From Ephydatia muelleri (Eukaryota; Porifera; Demospongiae; Spongillida; Spongillidae), in the NCBI GenBank assembly GCA_013339895.1, contig JABACO010000008.1, positions 2,215,618 through 2,279,617 of the forward strand: a stretch of 64,000 bases of DNA. The letters run 5' to 3'. The first letter of the stretch is position 1, and each line of letters begins with the position of its first letter. The notes under the pieces were generated by a model that searched no databases, had not been told where the DNA came from, and saw only the letters and a program-made list of their open reading frames with translations. Positions 46,332 through 58,200 of the stretch are shown in pieces. Position numbers and translations under genes: made by a program.

Positions 46332-46506
46332 TGTTTGACAGTACTGGGACACTCTGCCAGAGTCCAGGCAGCAGAGAATGCATCTCCCTTTATCTGCAAT
46401 CCTTTAGCACACCCTTGGCATTCTACAAGGTTCATGCCATCATAGGATGACCTTTGGAGAACAAACTCCAGTCCAAACCATGCTGTCAGCATCTTTGTTT
46501 CCTGTG
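46332..46506 (-). CDS. Possible exon of unknown protein
   Basis: On the minus strand, after a GTGCCCACAG acceptor, an open stretch reads ETKMLTAWFGLEFVLQRSSY, continues to AECPSTVKQ and meets a GTACCC donor. No domain is recognised. It lies downstream, on the same strand, of the Kelch-like exon at 47781-48022, so it could belong to that gene. Low confidence. Confidence 0.3.
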
Positions 46507-47780
46507 GGCACACAGATATTATTTCTCCTCTGAGTACCTTAGCAACCTGTCTGTCCTCGTTCCAAGAGGTTTTCCCGTTCCTCTGTTGTGTGAGAGAGAT
46601 GATTGATATGGTCTACTCATCTGCTCCATAGTACTCAATGGTTGGTTGATGGGACAGTGCTTCTGACAGGTTTAATACAAATATGACTACAGCAGGTTTT
46701 TGAATGAACAATGGAAAGTTATGATGGTATTGAAGTTGTCCACCATTGTCAATAAACTGGATCCACTTCACACCAAAAACAGCTTCTTCTTGTCTATGTA
46801 TATAGAGATTTGTATAGGTTAAGTAAGATAGCTCTGAACCATCTCTTTACCTGAGGAGTGGTTGATGTGATAAATCAGCTCCTTCTCTATGGATACAGTC
46901 CTGCTCTGCTGGCGAGTATCCATGGTAGTATTGACACCGGCAGGTGTGGGCTCAGGATGATTAGAACCAACTCCATCACTAGACACATGAATGGTCATCT
47001 TTGGGAAACTGCTAACCACCTCGTCCAAAGATGTTGCCATGGATACACCACCATCTCTGATGGTACAGCCCACAAACCTTCAGCAGTGCCTGGTCACAAA
47101 CCAGACATCTCCTCTTGTCCACCCACACCAGCCAGTGAGAAGGAAATGGCTTGAACAGGGTTGTCAGTCAGTCCAGTACTGACACATTGTGAGGGATCAT
47201 GAGATCTCCCAGTAACTTCATAGGTATTAATTGTAGTCACTTGTATAGTATGTGTTATGTGAATCCTATTGTAGTACTGTTGTAAAGTTCCGGACAGTAC
47301 ACACTGCCTTCATTGCAACCACCACAATGCATACATAACCTTTATCAAAAGAAACTATACCCTAACACTAATCCAGAACACAACTGCTGTGCTCAACGGT
47401 TCACCAGTGAGATTCTTTTGTCATCTGTACAGTGTACCATATGTACGTGTTACCTACATAATAGTGGAAGCAGTCATTACTGAATGTAGATTGTATCAAT
47501 ACACAAAACACAATACTACACCAAGATAGTGGATGTTACAAATGATCAGTAACTTTGAGCACAGTCAGCCCACATATAGTAATGTCAGGTCACAAGTCGG
47601 GAGTATTACAACCAATCCACATCATCAAGTACCCTCACCCAATTCTCTATCCACTCATTACCTTTCATGTGCTCCTTTTTGGCTTTTCTCGGTCTGCTTA
47701 ACAGTTGGTCTGATGGGGAAGCGATTAGCAAGACCTGAAAGTAGTTTGATTAATTCAATTCCAGCATAGGCAATAATTAC
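46507..47780. other. No well-supported exon
   Basis: A minus-strand open stretch at 46819-47073, with CTIRDGGVSMATSLDEVVSS, might be an exon of the same gene as the Kelch-like exon, but no motif confirms this. The rest is non-coding as far as I can see. Confidence 0.35.
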
Positions 47781-48022
47781 CTTGCACAGTAATCTTCAAG
47801 ACCTGTTGAGTACTGCCCCCATCAATCACCTACAAGCCTCCATCTGACAGCAACAGTGTGTCCACCGAGGAACAGGCAAATGGTATGTCACCCACATGCT
47901 TCCACTTTTTATCATCACGATGGAGGCCATAGATGGAAGAGGTCTTCACTGATCCATACCTGTCCTCTTCTGCACCTCCAATTGCAAGAAGCACACCATC
48001 AACCACACAACAATGGTATGTT
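47781..48022 (-). pseudogene. Kelch-repeat-like exon with an in-frame stop
   Basis: After TTTCTTTAG the minus strand encodes CVVDGVLLAIGGAEEDRYGS, then IYGLHRDDKKWKHVGDIPFA and LLLSDGGL. A TAG (complement of 47830-47832) follows, then VIDGGSTQQVLKITVQ before a GTAATT donor. The LAIGG, W and DGG pattern fits beta-propeller Kelch repeats, which form protein-binding surfaces. The stop falls where Leu would be expected (TTG to TAG), so this is a recent lesion or a base error. Confidence 0.6.
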
Positions 48023-50745
48023 CTAAAGAAAAGAAATTATTAATAGTTAATGGAAAGACAGCACGTTCAGGGAGCTAGCTAGCTCGTATGCACCACGAGG
48101 TCCACACCACACAATCCACACACATTTCATGCTTCTCTTTACTACATAAATAGGCTCATCTTGACATTTGGGTTAGTCCTTGTTGCTACATATGGTTACA
48201 AGAGGTCATCTTGGAGACACTGTCGGCTAGCTCCTTCCTATGCTCACAGTCACCCAAAATGCGCACCTCAAGCTTCTCTGCCACAATAAATACGGGTCCC
48301 ACCTAACCTACCAAGCTGGATTGTAAGGAGATACAGACATCTCCTCTGACCCCACACACCGTCAATGGCTGCAAGAATCACAACTGGACAATAAGTACAC
48401 AACAGTTCTATCCTTTCTGGTAGTGGTGCTCTTTACAACTAGAAGGTTATTTTCAAGGGTTACTTAATCTATTCTTAATGGCTACTACGATCAACAGATA
48501 CAATACAATTGCCATCAATGCCTATATATTTTTAAAATGTGTTGGCCTTTTTCACCATGCACTTAGCTGAATGCTGTCAGCTAGTCAGGACGTACATAGT
48601 CTGGAGAGCCAGACGTACATTGGTATTTGTGTAACGTGTAGATGATGCATTGCGTATCACTCTAGCGTCTTGGGGAACTCCCTCCAATGCTCACAGCTGC
48701 TTTATCCACTCAATATGCGCCTCAAGTTTTTCTGCCACACCACGTTCTGGTCCCTCTTAATCTACTTAGCTTGATTTTTTATAAATGAGGACGTAAAGGC
48801 ATCTCTTGTGACCCACCACACACTGTCAATAGCTGCAGGAATCATCAACTGGGCGACACGCACACTAGGGTAGAGTAGTATAATGCTCTGGTCTGGTAAC
48901 GAAGTCCACCGAGGTCGTTCTGGGGAATGTGATTGGAATGCAATGGATTACATAACACACGGTGATTAACAATTACTGAGGAATGGATCGCTGCAAACCG
49001 TGTCGGCAAAGAGCACCTAGGCGCTTTATCCGGCTATTCAATGCAGGCAAGCCATATGTGCCTTCCTATCGCAACGTACAGTTGAGATAAACTAAAAGGA
49101 CGAGAGCAGCTATTATAGCTCGCTTAAACGGGATTGCAAGGTACCTTGACGCTAAAGTGCAGCACCGACAATTAGAAAGAGAATGGACAGATATTACAAC
49201 TGCATGCAGGCATTACTGGCAATACCTTCCAATATTCTACTTGTAGGTCTTCACAATTAAGGCTACCTCTCCAATATACAGACAATACGTGTTATTGACA
49301 GCTTAGGGACATCTCATGACAGAAGGTGCTTGAATGTGTGGAAAGCCTTAAACAAAGCACATCTACTATGCAACTTAGTCCATGAAACAAGCACTGTCAA
49401 GTTAACATACCTTAAACATACAGGAAACAGACAATGTCAATAGTTCATCAACAGCCATTAATGGGTTCATTATATGACTCTACCATTCATCCACTGGAGA
49501 ATTATCTGCCATACTTCACACAGGGTCCTGCTCCACTATTCCTCCTCAGAATTGTTGTATTCAGACATTTCCTCCAGTATAGTTGGTCCAAAATGTATCC
49601 TCTCTATCTGACCACTTTTCATCTAGCCAGGTGGAACAATAAGTTGTTTGGCAAGCAATTAAGCCGATTTATTTTTAGCAGAAACACCAAAAGCCCCAAA
49701 TTTATAAGCCGCTAAAAGCCGCGTCTTTGTCACGCCGATTTCACAGGAAACGGGCTTCAGGACATTAGACGTTATTCAAACACATCACTATAGTTTGATT
49801 ATCCACACTCCTACGATGACTATTCAATAGCTAGTACCTGCACATGCACCTGTAATGATAATAATTCAACGCCGTGCATTTAATGTGCTTAATTAATGAG
49901 CTAAGCTTATTCAATCACCAATATTGAGGGAAGGGGCTAATTAATATTCATGAATGGTTAATCCATAGACAGCTACAACGCAATTGACAGTACATGCTGG
50001 AACGAAACAAAAAAAGCACGGCATATTAATAATGATTTATACGCTAGTATGGGGGCGGGGGTGAGGGCACTGCAAGCTCCCTCATCTGGGTCTGGGACGA
50101 AGCTCCAGAAGCTCTGAACTTAATCTGTTTGAACGTATGAAACCCTTTCATTTGATGATGACTGTAAGGCCAACTATTTTAGGAACATTGTAATATTCGA
50201 ACGCTAAGTTGGAACAGTGTCCCTTCTCAGTTATACCATTTTAAATACATGGATTGAAGAACTTATCTACGAACTCCCGTTATTGAGGAGTCCGGGTTGA
50301 AGATGGGGAGCTGCTTGAGCCCAATGACGGTTGGCAGTTAGAATTGAGGATCTTTGAGGTCGTTCTGAACCGCTCTGATTTGGAAAAGAACAGCCAGCAG
50401 AAAAGCAGTATTTAATTCGGATGCAGTCGCCAGTTGCATTGTTATTTCTAATGAGCAAAGTCATAAAGATACGCGCAGAATAGGAAATGAATAGCGTTGA
50501 GTATTAGCTCGCGTTCCTGTCTGCGTATCATTGAAGGCATTCTTTATCTACATCCATGTGGCATGGTTTCTTTGACTAAGCGGCAACTTCAGGAGAAGGC
50601 AAAAACATCTTTGATACCACGGCAGACCCTTTCACAATGGAACCGACATGAATACTACCATTCGGAAAATTGTTTCTAAAACTAAGGTTTTGATATTTAA
50701 TTTTAGCATATTAAATTTTATTGTAATTTTCTCTACCAGTTGGAA
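48023..50745. other. No gene recognised; duplicated ~190-bp segment
   Basis: Positions about 48205-48395 and 48665-48850 are diverged direct copies (CCAATGCTCACAG or CCTATGCTCACAG, ATGCGCCTCAAG, CTGCAGGAATCA). Positions 50045-50115 carry a scrap of the G/C-rich repeat family (GTCTGGGACGAAGCTCCAGA). No exon with a known domain was found. Confidence 0.5.
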
Positions 50746-50752
50746 GGCTTTG

Positions 50753-52057
50753 ATGGGAACCAGTCATAGTGAGGCCATGGCAAACCAAGCTCTGCAACAG
50801 GAAATTACAGCACATCCTCAAGTTGCAGCATTTTTAGATACAGGCTGGCGGTACTAGGATTGAAGGCATCCAATCAAGTTAGAGTGTTTCTCAATTTCAA
50901 AAATGGGTATGTGTGTATTTAGATCACCTTTGCATTTTATCTCATTTTGGGTTTATTGTGTCTTACATTCCAAGGGCTGCAAATGAGACTTTTGTACCAC
51001 ATGAAGACCAAGATGTATGTCATAAGTTAGTCTTACATTTATAAATGTGAGATTATCTCACTTACAGCATACTTCAAGCCATGGCACATCTTCTGTTGAG
51101 TTACCTCACTTACGGCACACCCCAATCCGATCTTCTGTTGAGGTATTTGATTTATAATTGTCTTTATTTACTTATTTCGTAACAGGTATCACTGTCAAAT
51201 TGTTCTGATAATGATGATTCTGAGCCACAGGTAGTTATACTTGTGTGCTTCAAAATGTTGTAAAAAGGTTTGCTTTGAAAGTTCATATCAAGTCAAGCTG
51301 AGCGGAGACTTAGCACTGCTGATTCCAAGCAAGTCTTGTATAAAAATTTCACTGAATATCTTGTCATTGGGATCAACTGGTTCATTAGGACACCACCACC
51401 TTTCCGTCCCTCTGGCAGGCCACCTAATCCAACAATGCCATTGGTAAAAACACCAACTCGCCCATCCAGAAGCATGGGTAGAGCGCAGTTGTCAAAAGAG
51501 GTATTGTAAAGGGATGTTTCATTTTAACGGTGCATTTATCACACACCTTGTTTCCAATAGGCATTATCATCTCACCCTTGTGGAAGTCCACAGGTTGTTA
51601 TAGTGTAATTCTCTTAGCAGTTCTATCTGCTTGATTTACATACATTGCAGATTTCTGGTAGTCCCACCAGTGGGATCCTACCCAGGATAGCAACCACAGA
51701 AGGGCATTCGTCTGAAGAGGTAAAATCATTAACAAGGATGTAAATTGTCACCTCTGCATATTAATTAAGAGCTAGTAGATGGCAGAAGCGAATTTGAGCT
51801 GCTCGATGCTAAAAACATTCAGATGAATAAAGAATTCCCCTGCAAGCAACAAATGGCACTACATACCCTCATACAAACTTTTCTTTTTAACTGTCCTTTT
51901 TTTAAAGGAATCAGATGCAATGGATGATGACAATGCTGCATTGGTTGCTAATAGGTGGTGGTCTAGGACCACAGCATGGCCCTATGTCAGAGGTCTTGTT
52001 GAGGATATAGACAGCCTTGGAATGCCTCGGCCAGCCAAGAAGTCTGCTTCATTATGA
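50753..52057 (+). CDS. Multi-exon gene of unknown function
   Basis: A chain of short exons with clean, mostly phase-0 splice sites. They are: possibly MGTSHSEAMANQALQQEITA from 50753 to about 50851; about 50972-51013 (AANETFVPHEDQD, donor GTATGT); about 51069-51141 (HTSSHGTSSVELPHL, then IRSSVE); 51186-51230 (VSLSNCSDNDDSEPQ); about 51290-51500 (ERRLSTADSKQVLYKNFTEY, then a Pro/Arg-rich PPPFRPSGRPPNPTMP); about 51653-51720 (SPTSGILPRIATTEGHSSEE); and about 51909-52057 (SDAMDDDNAALVANRWWSRT, RGLVEDIDSLGMPRPAKK, stop). The chain is Ser/Pro/acidic-rich, looks disordered and carries a conserved-looking C-terminal tail. I do not recognise the family. The first exons are less certain than the last four. 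Confidence 0.5.
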
Positions 52058-53700
52058 GCCTTCATGTAGTCGTCTTTGAGGCGCATAGAACATTCCATCA
52101 AAACTTACAGCGAACTACTGCACACTCCCTGGCCTCACTAACGATGCATTATTTAGGTATACTTATATGGTGATAGATAAATTGATATGCACATGTTCTT
52201 TGAGAAGGGTATTAGGGGTGGTATAAGTAAGTACTCATGATTATAATGATTAGTGTGTTATTCTCTTCATATAATTATATTTACATTCTAATAATTTCAT
52301 ATGGAGAAATGAGCAGTACCAAAGTTATAAAAGAAACTTTTTTGGTTTCTGAGAGATTCCATCCCATGATTTCTGTTGTCTATATTTAAAAAGACATAAT
52401 CACAATTTTTCCGTTATCCGTTTTCATAAAATATTGAAGAATACGGGCTATTAATTATGTACAGCAAAAACCTATACTTGATAATTACTGACTACTCCAA
52501 GATGATACTTCACTTGCGGCAACGGAATCTACTTGCTCATTATCCTCTGTTGTAGATTCTAAAAAAGAAAATACCCCCTTTAAGTTTTGGTTCCAGAAGG
52601 CAAAAAAGTGTTTTCCATAGACAAGTACATAGAATGCTGACCTAATTACAATATTCCACCAGCTATAATCTTGACACATGATGGATTTTCTCTTGCAGCA
52701 CCAGATTCTTGTCCATTATACACCATGCAGTGTGTTTTACTATGGTGGAAACGTATAGTTTACCTTAAACCTGTCGGTTCCTGGAGGGGTAATGGTCATT
52801 GGTGCTCATGATCAATGATTATTATTAAAAATGGCGGATATGCGCTACTCTTGTAAAACCCTCGCTAATTCCCCGGGCCCATTTGGAAACATTAATCAGC
52901 ATCAGGTTCACGTTTATTGCATAATTTGACGCAATAACAATAACAGCTCAGTTTATAATTTCTGCAAGATATTAATAACTAACACGTCACATGAGGTCAG
53001 TTACTATAGTACGTATTACTCTCTGTGTGATTACACTTGCGTTTATCTGTAGAAGCCTTGTACACGCATACTACTCAACTTTCAATCCACCATTATTGTT
53101 TGTGCGTACGTTGACACACAAATACACAGTCAGTGGAAGCTCAAACTGCTGAGGAAGCCAAAAGTTTGTCCAAGACTTGAGTCGTGTGACCGGAGCCCGT
53201 AATAGATCTGCAGATGGCAGCCAGCCGGAATCTTGCAGTTCACAGAATACCATACAGTTTCAATGTATAATGCGTGGCCAGAAATAAGACACACTTACAC
53301 GCCAGTATGGATGTAGCACAGCTACGTTTATTTTGCGGAGGGTATGCTACGCCAGATTACTTACACGTACAATATTTATACGAGTACAGTTCGTTGTCTC
53401 GTTCAGGGTACCGTCCTATGTCCTAAAATTGTGGACATTGGTGCATTACTCAGCTCAAATTTGTGACAAAAGGTTCTGATTTCAACGTTATACTGGGTGG
53501 TATGTATGATTTGAAGGCAATAGGGTGTGCAAAAAGGATGAGTTGCGGCTTGCACGTTTGTTGTATGAATGTTATGTCTTCATGGAGGTATAAATCATTA
53601 CCTCAAGTTGCGTAAGTCACCATATCTTTTGGTGTCCAAATGTCTGCATGCATGGGTGGTTCATAGTGCGCTTTGTTAGAAAAACTACCAAGTTCGAGAC
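52058..53700. other. No well-supported gene
   Basis: A minus-strand open piece after TTTTTAG at about 52558-52497 reads ESTTEDNEQVDSVAASEVSS and could be an exon, but it stands alone. Nothing else is recognised. Confidence 0.35.
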
Positions 53701-53815
53701 ATGCCACACGTGTGTGTTATAGCAAATTGCAAGGATAGATACAGAAATGGGACGAACAAGCTATTCTTCTATTTTCCAGCTAATAAACACAGGAAACAGA
53801 CTATAGTCTATAGAA
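53701..53815 (+). pseudogene. THAP-domain N-terminal fragment
   Basis: Begins ATG and reads CVIANCKDRYRNGTNKLFFY, then FPANKHRKQTIVYR. The C-x4-C pair and the F-x-FP segment are the start of a THAP zinc-coordinating DNA-binding domain, which is found in P-element transposases and in host regulators. The sequence after about 53815 loses similarity and meets a stop, with no second Cys/His pair. It is a truncated fragment or a first exon whose partner I cannot see. Confidence 0.6.
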
Positions 53816-54151
53816 TATGTTTCAGCTTAGGGTCACTGTCATCGAAATAGATTGGTTTCCAACAGACGTTTGTAGTGACTGTTGGAGATTATGATTGTAA
53901 TAATGTGATAGTGTGTATGATGTAATGGTGAGATAGTTATTAAATTTGAGAATGAGAACTAAGAGAAACGGGACACTCAGCACTGTGTTACTGGTATTAG
54001 GTCAGTCTAATCAGTGATAAGGGTTGCATAATAGACACTTGATATGCATGAGCAAATAGATAGGCTTTGTCTTTAAGTTTCGACATGCACAGAACTACTG
54101 CAACATGCAGATGTGACCAATTCAATGTCAAGAATCAACTCAGGGCATGAG
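53816..54151. other. No gene recognised; ends in a target duplication
   Basis: Flank of the large inverted-repeat transposon. CATGAG at 54146-54151 is repeated at 61806-61811. Confidence 0.6.
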
Positions 54152-54670
54152 TACGGTGGCCCTGGAGGTCGCGCGACCAAACATTGTACGACAAGCGGTT
54201 TTTTGATTGAATAATATAGCGACGGTCCGATTCCGTGTTCGAGCAATGGAGCAGCGGTCCGATTCTGCGATCGATCCCATTCCGCGATCAAACGATCATT
54301 CACTTCCGCTACCGCGCATTGATCTATTTTTGGGATCAAACAACAGTCTATATTTGGGATCGAACAACGGTCTATTTTTGAGATCGAACAGCGGACCGTT
54401 TCTCCGACCGACCAGCCAAACGTACTATGGGATATATAGGTGGTACCTTGCATGACGTCACGTAATTTTATACTATTCGATTCCAACTGCTGCCTCGGAT
54501 ACCGGGCAATGTGGAGATTGCTACAATTGAAGTACCGGTACACCATTAAAAGGTAGCCTCATCTTTGGGTGAGGTACACGTGATCCTCCTTGACATACAT
54601 CACTCATCTAGATCCACTGTGATGATGCTACTGGCAGTAATGCATGGATCCTATTGCTTCACGACTACGT
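54152..54670 (+). repeat. Left terminal inverted repeat of the IS3EU-like transposon
   Basis: Near-perfect reverse complement of 60878-61062 plus 61476-61805. It contains a run of short repeats (GGATC-A-ACA-CGGTCTAT units, about 54300-54400) that may be transposase-binding sites (inference). Confidence 0.9.
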
Positions 54671-54985
54671 AAAGTTAAACGACTTATAAGGAGAACATAT
54701 GTGAACATGGCAAGCGACCAGCCCCATGTGTGCAGCTACCTATACCTTGAACTTAGTGTTTCATTTCAGGGTCCAAACTGGTGTTGGCACATCGATGGGT
54801 ATGACAAGCTCAAACCGTTTGGCTTCCCCAGTCATGCTTGTATTGATGGGTAAGTAGTCTCTGTACCTTGTTTCATAATTTTCATGGTGTTCCTCCAGAT
54901 TTTCACGGAAGATCATTTGGTTGGAGCTGACTGCCACTAACAATGACCCTGATGTTGTGGGCAGTAGTAAAATTGGACACATGCC
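54644..54985 (+). pseudogene. Transposase fragment with integrase-like catalytic start
   Basis: A basic segment at 54644-54715, RLRKVKRLIRRTYVN, is followed, after TTTCATTTCAG, by an exon at 54770-54849 reading GPNWCWHIDGYDKLKPFGFP, then SHACIDG. A 49-bp intron (54850-54898) leads in phase to FSRKIIWLELTATNNDPDVV. The HIDG Asp and the ACIDGFSRK block match the first part of an RNase-H-fold DDE transposase that I associate with IS3EU-type elements. The remaining catalytic residues are missing. The sequence ends shortly before the Gypsy insertion and is not recovered beyond it. Confidence 0.7.
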
Positions 54986-55039
54986 TTGGTAGCATCTATG
55001 CAGGATGTGTTTGAGTATTCAGTGTTTGTGTTTTGTATT

Positions 55040-55223
55040 TGTTATGGTTAATTATAAGTGTATTCATAGATTCTAGAACATTCTATGAATTTGCCCTTAT
55101 AAGGTACTGTTAGGCACGTGTGGTTCAATTCTTCATTATACGAGTGTGCGTTATTTAGTGTTCTTGTTCTCTGTCGCTGTAACTTTCATTCAAATAATCT
55201 TTGGTGTGTTCAGAAACACAACA
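55040..55223 (+). repeat. 5' LTR of the second Gypsy element
   Basis: 184 bp, starting TGTTATGGTTAATTATAAG and ending CAGAAACACAACA. Identical to 59598-59781 as far as I can compare. Short for a Gypsy LTR. Confidence 0.95.
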
Positions 55224-55230
55224 GATTTAT

Positions 55231-55249
55231 TGGCGTAGTCGGCAGGATT
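55231..55249 (+). other. Primer-binding site, tRNA-Ser type
   Basis: TGGCGTAGTCGGCAGGATT starts 7 bases after the 5' LTR. It matches the complement of the 3' end of animal tRNA-Ser (including CCA), as I recall that sequence. Confidence 0.85.
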
Positions 55250-55256
55250 TCCTATC

Positions 55257-58200
55257 ATGGCAGAACTAGGCGAACTCATCAAGCTCTTCCAGCGGCAAAT
55301 GGATTCCCAACGAGAACAAACTGAAGCGCTCGTAGCAGCCATCGCTAAAGGGTTAGATAAGCCCATGCCCGCACCTTCCATCCCTAGTTTTCCACCTTTC
55401 GACTCGACATCAGAGTTGTGGACGGATTATCTGGCACGGTTCTATACTTTCATTGGGGCGAACTCGGTACCGGAGAACAAAACTGCGCAAGTTTTCCTTA
55501 CGAGTCAATCCAAGGTAACGTACAAATTACTTTGTAACCTCGCGTCACAACAGTCGCCAGCAAAAGATATAAACGACCTCACCATCGACGAAATCATCGA
55601 TTTCATGAAGAACCAATTCGATCCAGCCAGGTACATCGTCAGAGAACGCTTCAAATTCTGGTCCGAGATGCAGCGTAAGCCCGGGGAGACGATTCATGAA
55701 CTCGCCGCGAGAATTCGCCAAGACGCTGTAACGTGCGATTTTCCTTCTATCAAAGACCCTCTTGATGAAGCCATGCGCACGCGTTTCATGTGCTCGGTCA
55801 ACAACGAAGCAGTTCTCAAAGCTCTTTTCAAGGTGAAGGACAGCGAGCTCACGTTTGCCAAGGCTATTTCAACAGCAGTGGAGACTGAAGATGCGGCCAG
55901 AGTTGCAAAGGAGACCGTGTATGGGGCCAAGCACACATCTATCCAACAAACACCTGTACACAAGATCCAGGCTACTAAGAAAAGGACTAGCCCCGTCAAT
56001 CTGAAACCAGGTTTCATGTTTGGCAGTCAAAAGAAGGATTTTCCAAAGGGAACGTGTCCTAGATGTGGCAAAACCGATCATGCATCGAAGGATTGTCCTC
56101 ATATGAACAGTATTTGTCATTTCTGCCAGAAGCTGGGGCATATCGAGAGTGCATGTCTCCAGAAGAGAAGAGGATCACAACCTGTGAAGAACATCACCAA
56201 ATTTGAGACCAAGACAGTGAAGAGTATCAGTTCGATTCCACAACTCCAACAACATGTTCGGATCCAGGGTCAGGACTTCATCTTTGAAGTGGACACCGGT
56301 GCAGCCGACAACTTCTGTTCTCATGACTTCTGGGTTAAACTCGGAAGGCCATCCCTCAAGCCAGCCACCTGTCGTTATGAAGTGGCCAATGGCCAGCCAC
56401 TACACACGCTAGGCACATTCAAAGCAGTCACCTCTCTGCAGGGAGCGGAGTCTAAGAACATCATCCTCACCTTCACAGTGACCAATTCAACGCGACTGAA
56501 CTTGTTAGGTCGGAATGCCATTGTCCAGCTTGGTGTCAACGTTCAGGCTCTTTTAGGTGTGCACGTTCATTCTAAAGACCAGCTAAAGGACGACTTCTCG
56601 GTCAAACCGGTTTTTGAGAATCTCCAACCGGATGCCCAACTCCAAATGGCATGTCAAGGGCTCTGTGAAGAATTTCCGGATTTATTCAAGAAAGAATTAG
56701 GGTGTTTAACAGGTTTTGAACTGGAAGTGAAGTTCAAGGAGAATGCGGCACCAGTTTTCTGTAAACCACGTACCGTTCCATTCGCAATTCAAGACGACCT
56801 GAATCAAGCTTACGAGGCAGGAATTGCTAAAGGTGTATGGAAGCCCGTGCAGTTTAATGATTACGGTACACCGGTTGTCCCTATTCGAAAGAAAGGTGCC
56901 CTTGGCCAGCCAGCAAAGATACGGGTGTGCGGAGACTATTCTGTAACTGTCAATTCACAATTGGAGACACACCGCTATCGTATGCCTCTTCCTGATGATT
57001 TAATGCGGAAACTGTCTGGCGGTTATGGATTTTCGAAGGTAGATCTGGCAGATGCATACAACCAAATCAAGTTGGGTCCAGAAAGCCAGAAACGTCTTGC
57101 TCTCAGTACACACAGAGGTGTGTTGCTACAATGTCGGCTTCCCTTTGGCATTAGCTCTGCTCCAGGGTACTTTCAAGAAGTCATGGACAAGATGACAGCC
57201 GATCTTCAGGGTGTTTGTGTCTACCTAGATGACATTCTAGTCAGTGGTGACACAGCTTCAAGCCACCTCCAAAACCTTCGGGCACTGTTTCAGCGACTGC
57301 AAGAAAGGGGGCTAAGGTGTCGTCTGGAGAAATGTTCGTTTGCACAGCCGTCTGTTGAATACCTGGGATTCATTATATCTAACCACGGTATTGCGAAGGG
57401 GCACAAAGTTGACGCAGTTGTGAGTATGCCAGCTCCTACAGATGTCAGCAGCCTTCGCTCTTTTCTTGGATCGGTTCAATTCTACAACAAGTTCCTATCC
57501 AATCTGGCCACCATCACTGATCCACTCTACAGGCTAACGAAAAAGGGGATCCAATGGAAATGGGGTTCAGAAGAGCAGGCAACATTTCAGAAGCTGAAGG
57601 ACATGCTTTGTGCTGACACAGTTCTGGCCCATTTTGATCCTTCACTTCTTGTGGGGGTATCATGTGACGCATCGGAAGTGGGTCTTGGAGCCGTTTTATT
57701 CCACCGCTACGCAGATGGCAGTGAGCGCCCGATCGCAAACATTTCAAAGACACTCACAGACACTCAGCGGCGATATAGCCAAATTCAAAAGGAAGCCTTA
57801 GCTATCGTCTTCTCTCTTAAGAAATTTCATCAATTTCTCTATGGCCGACGCTTCATCCTGGTGACTGATCACAGACCACTGATTGCATTATTTGGTCCCA
57901 CCAAGGCAACTCCAGCACTGGCAGCCAACAGACTGGCGAGATGGGCACTGATGCTCAGCCAATATGACGTACCCGACTACTCCATCGAGTACAGAAGAAC
58001 TGCAGATCACGGCAATGCAGATGCACTCAGTCGCCTTCCAGCGGGGCCAGATGCGACATTTGATAGTGAGGAAAGTGAGGCAGATATTGACACAGTATGC
58101 ACTATCAAAGTCATCAGTCTGCAGTTGAACCCAGCGGATCCTGGTGTTCTGGCGAAGGAATCTGCCAAAGACCCTGTAATCGCAAATGTAATGAGGTACT

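Noticed and set aside
55694-56141. Antisense frames within gag-pol
   Set aside because: Shadow frames of the long sense frame, without their own motifs.
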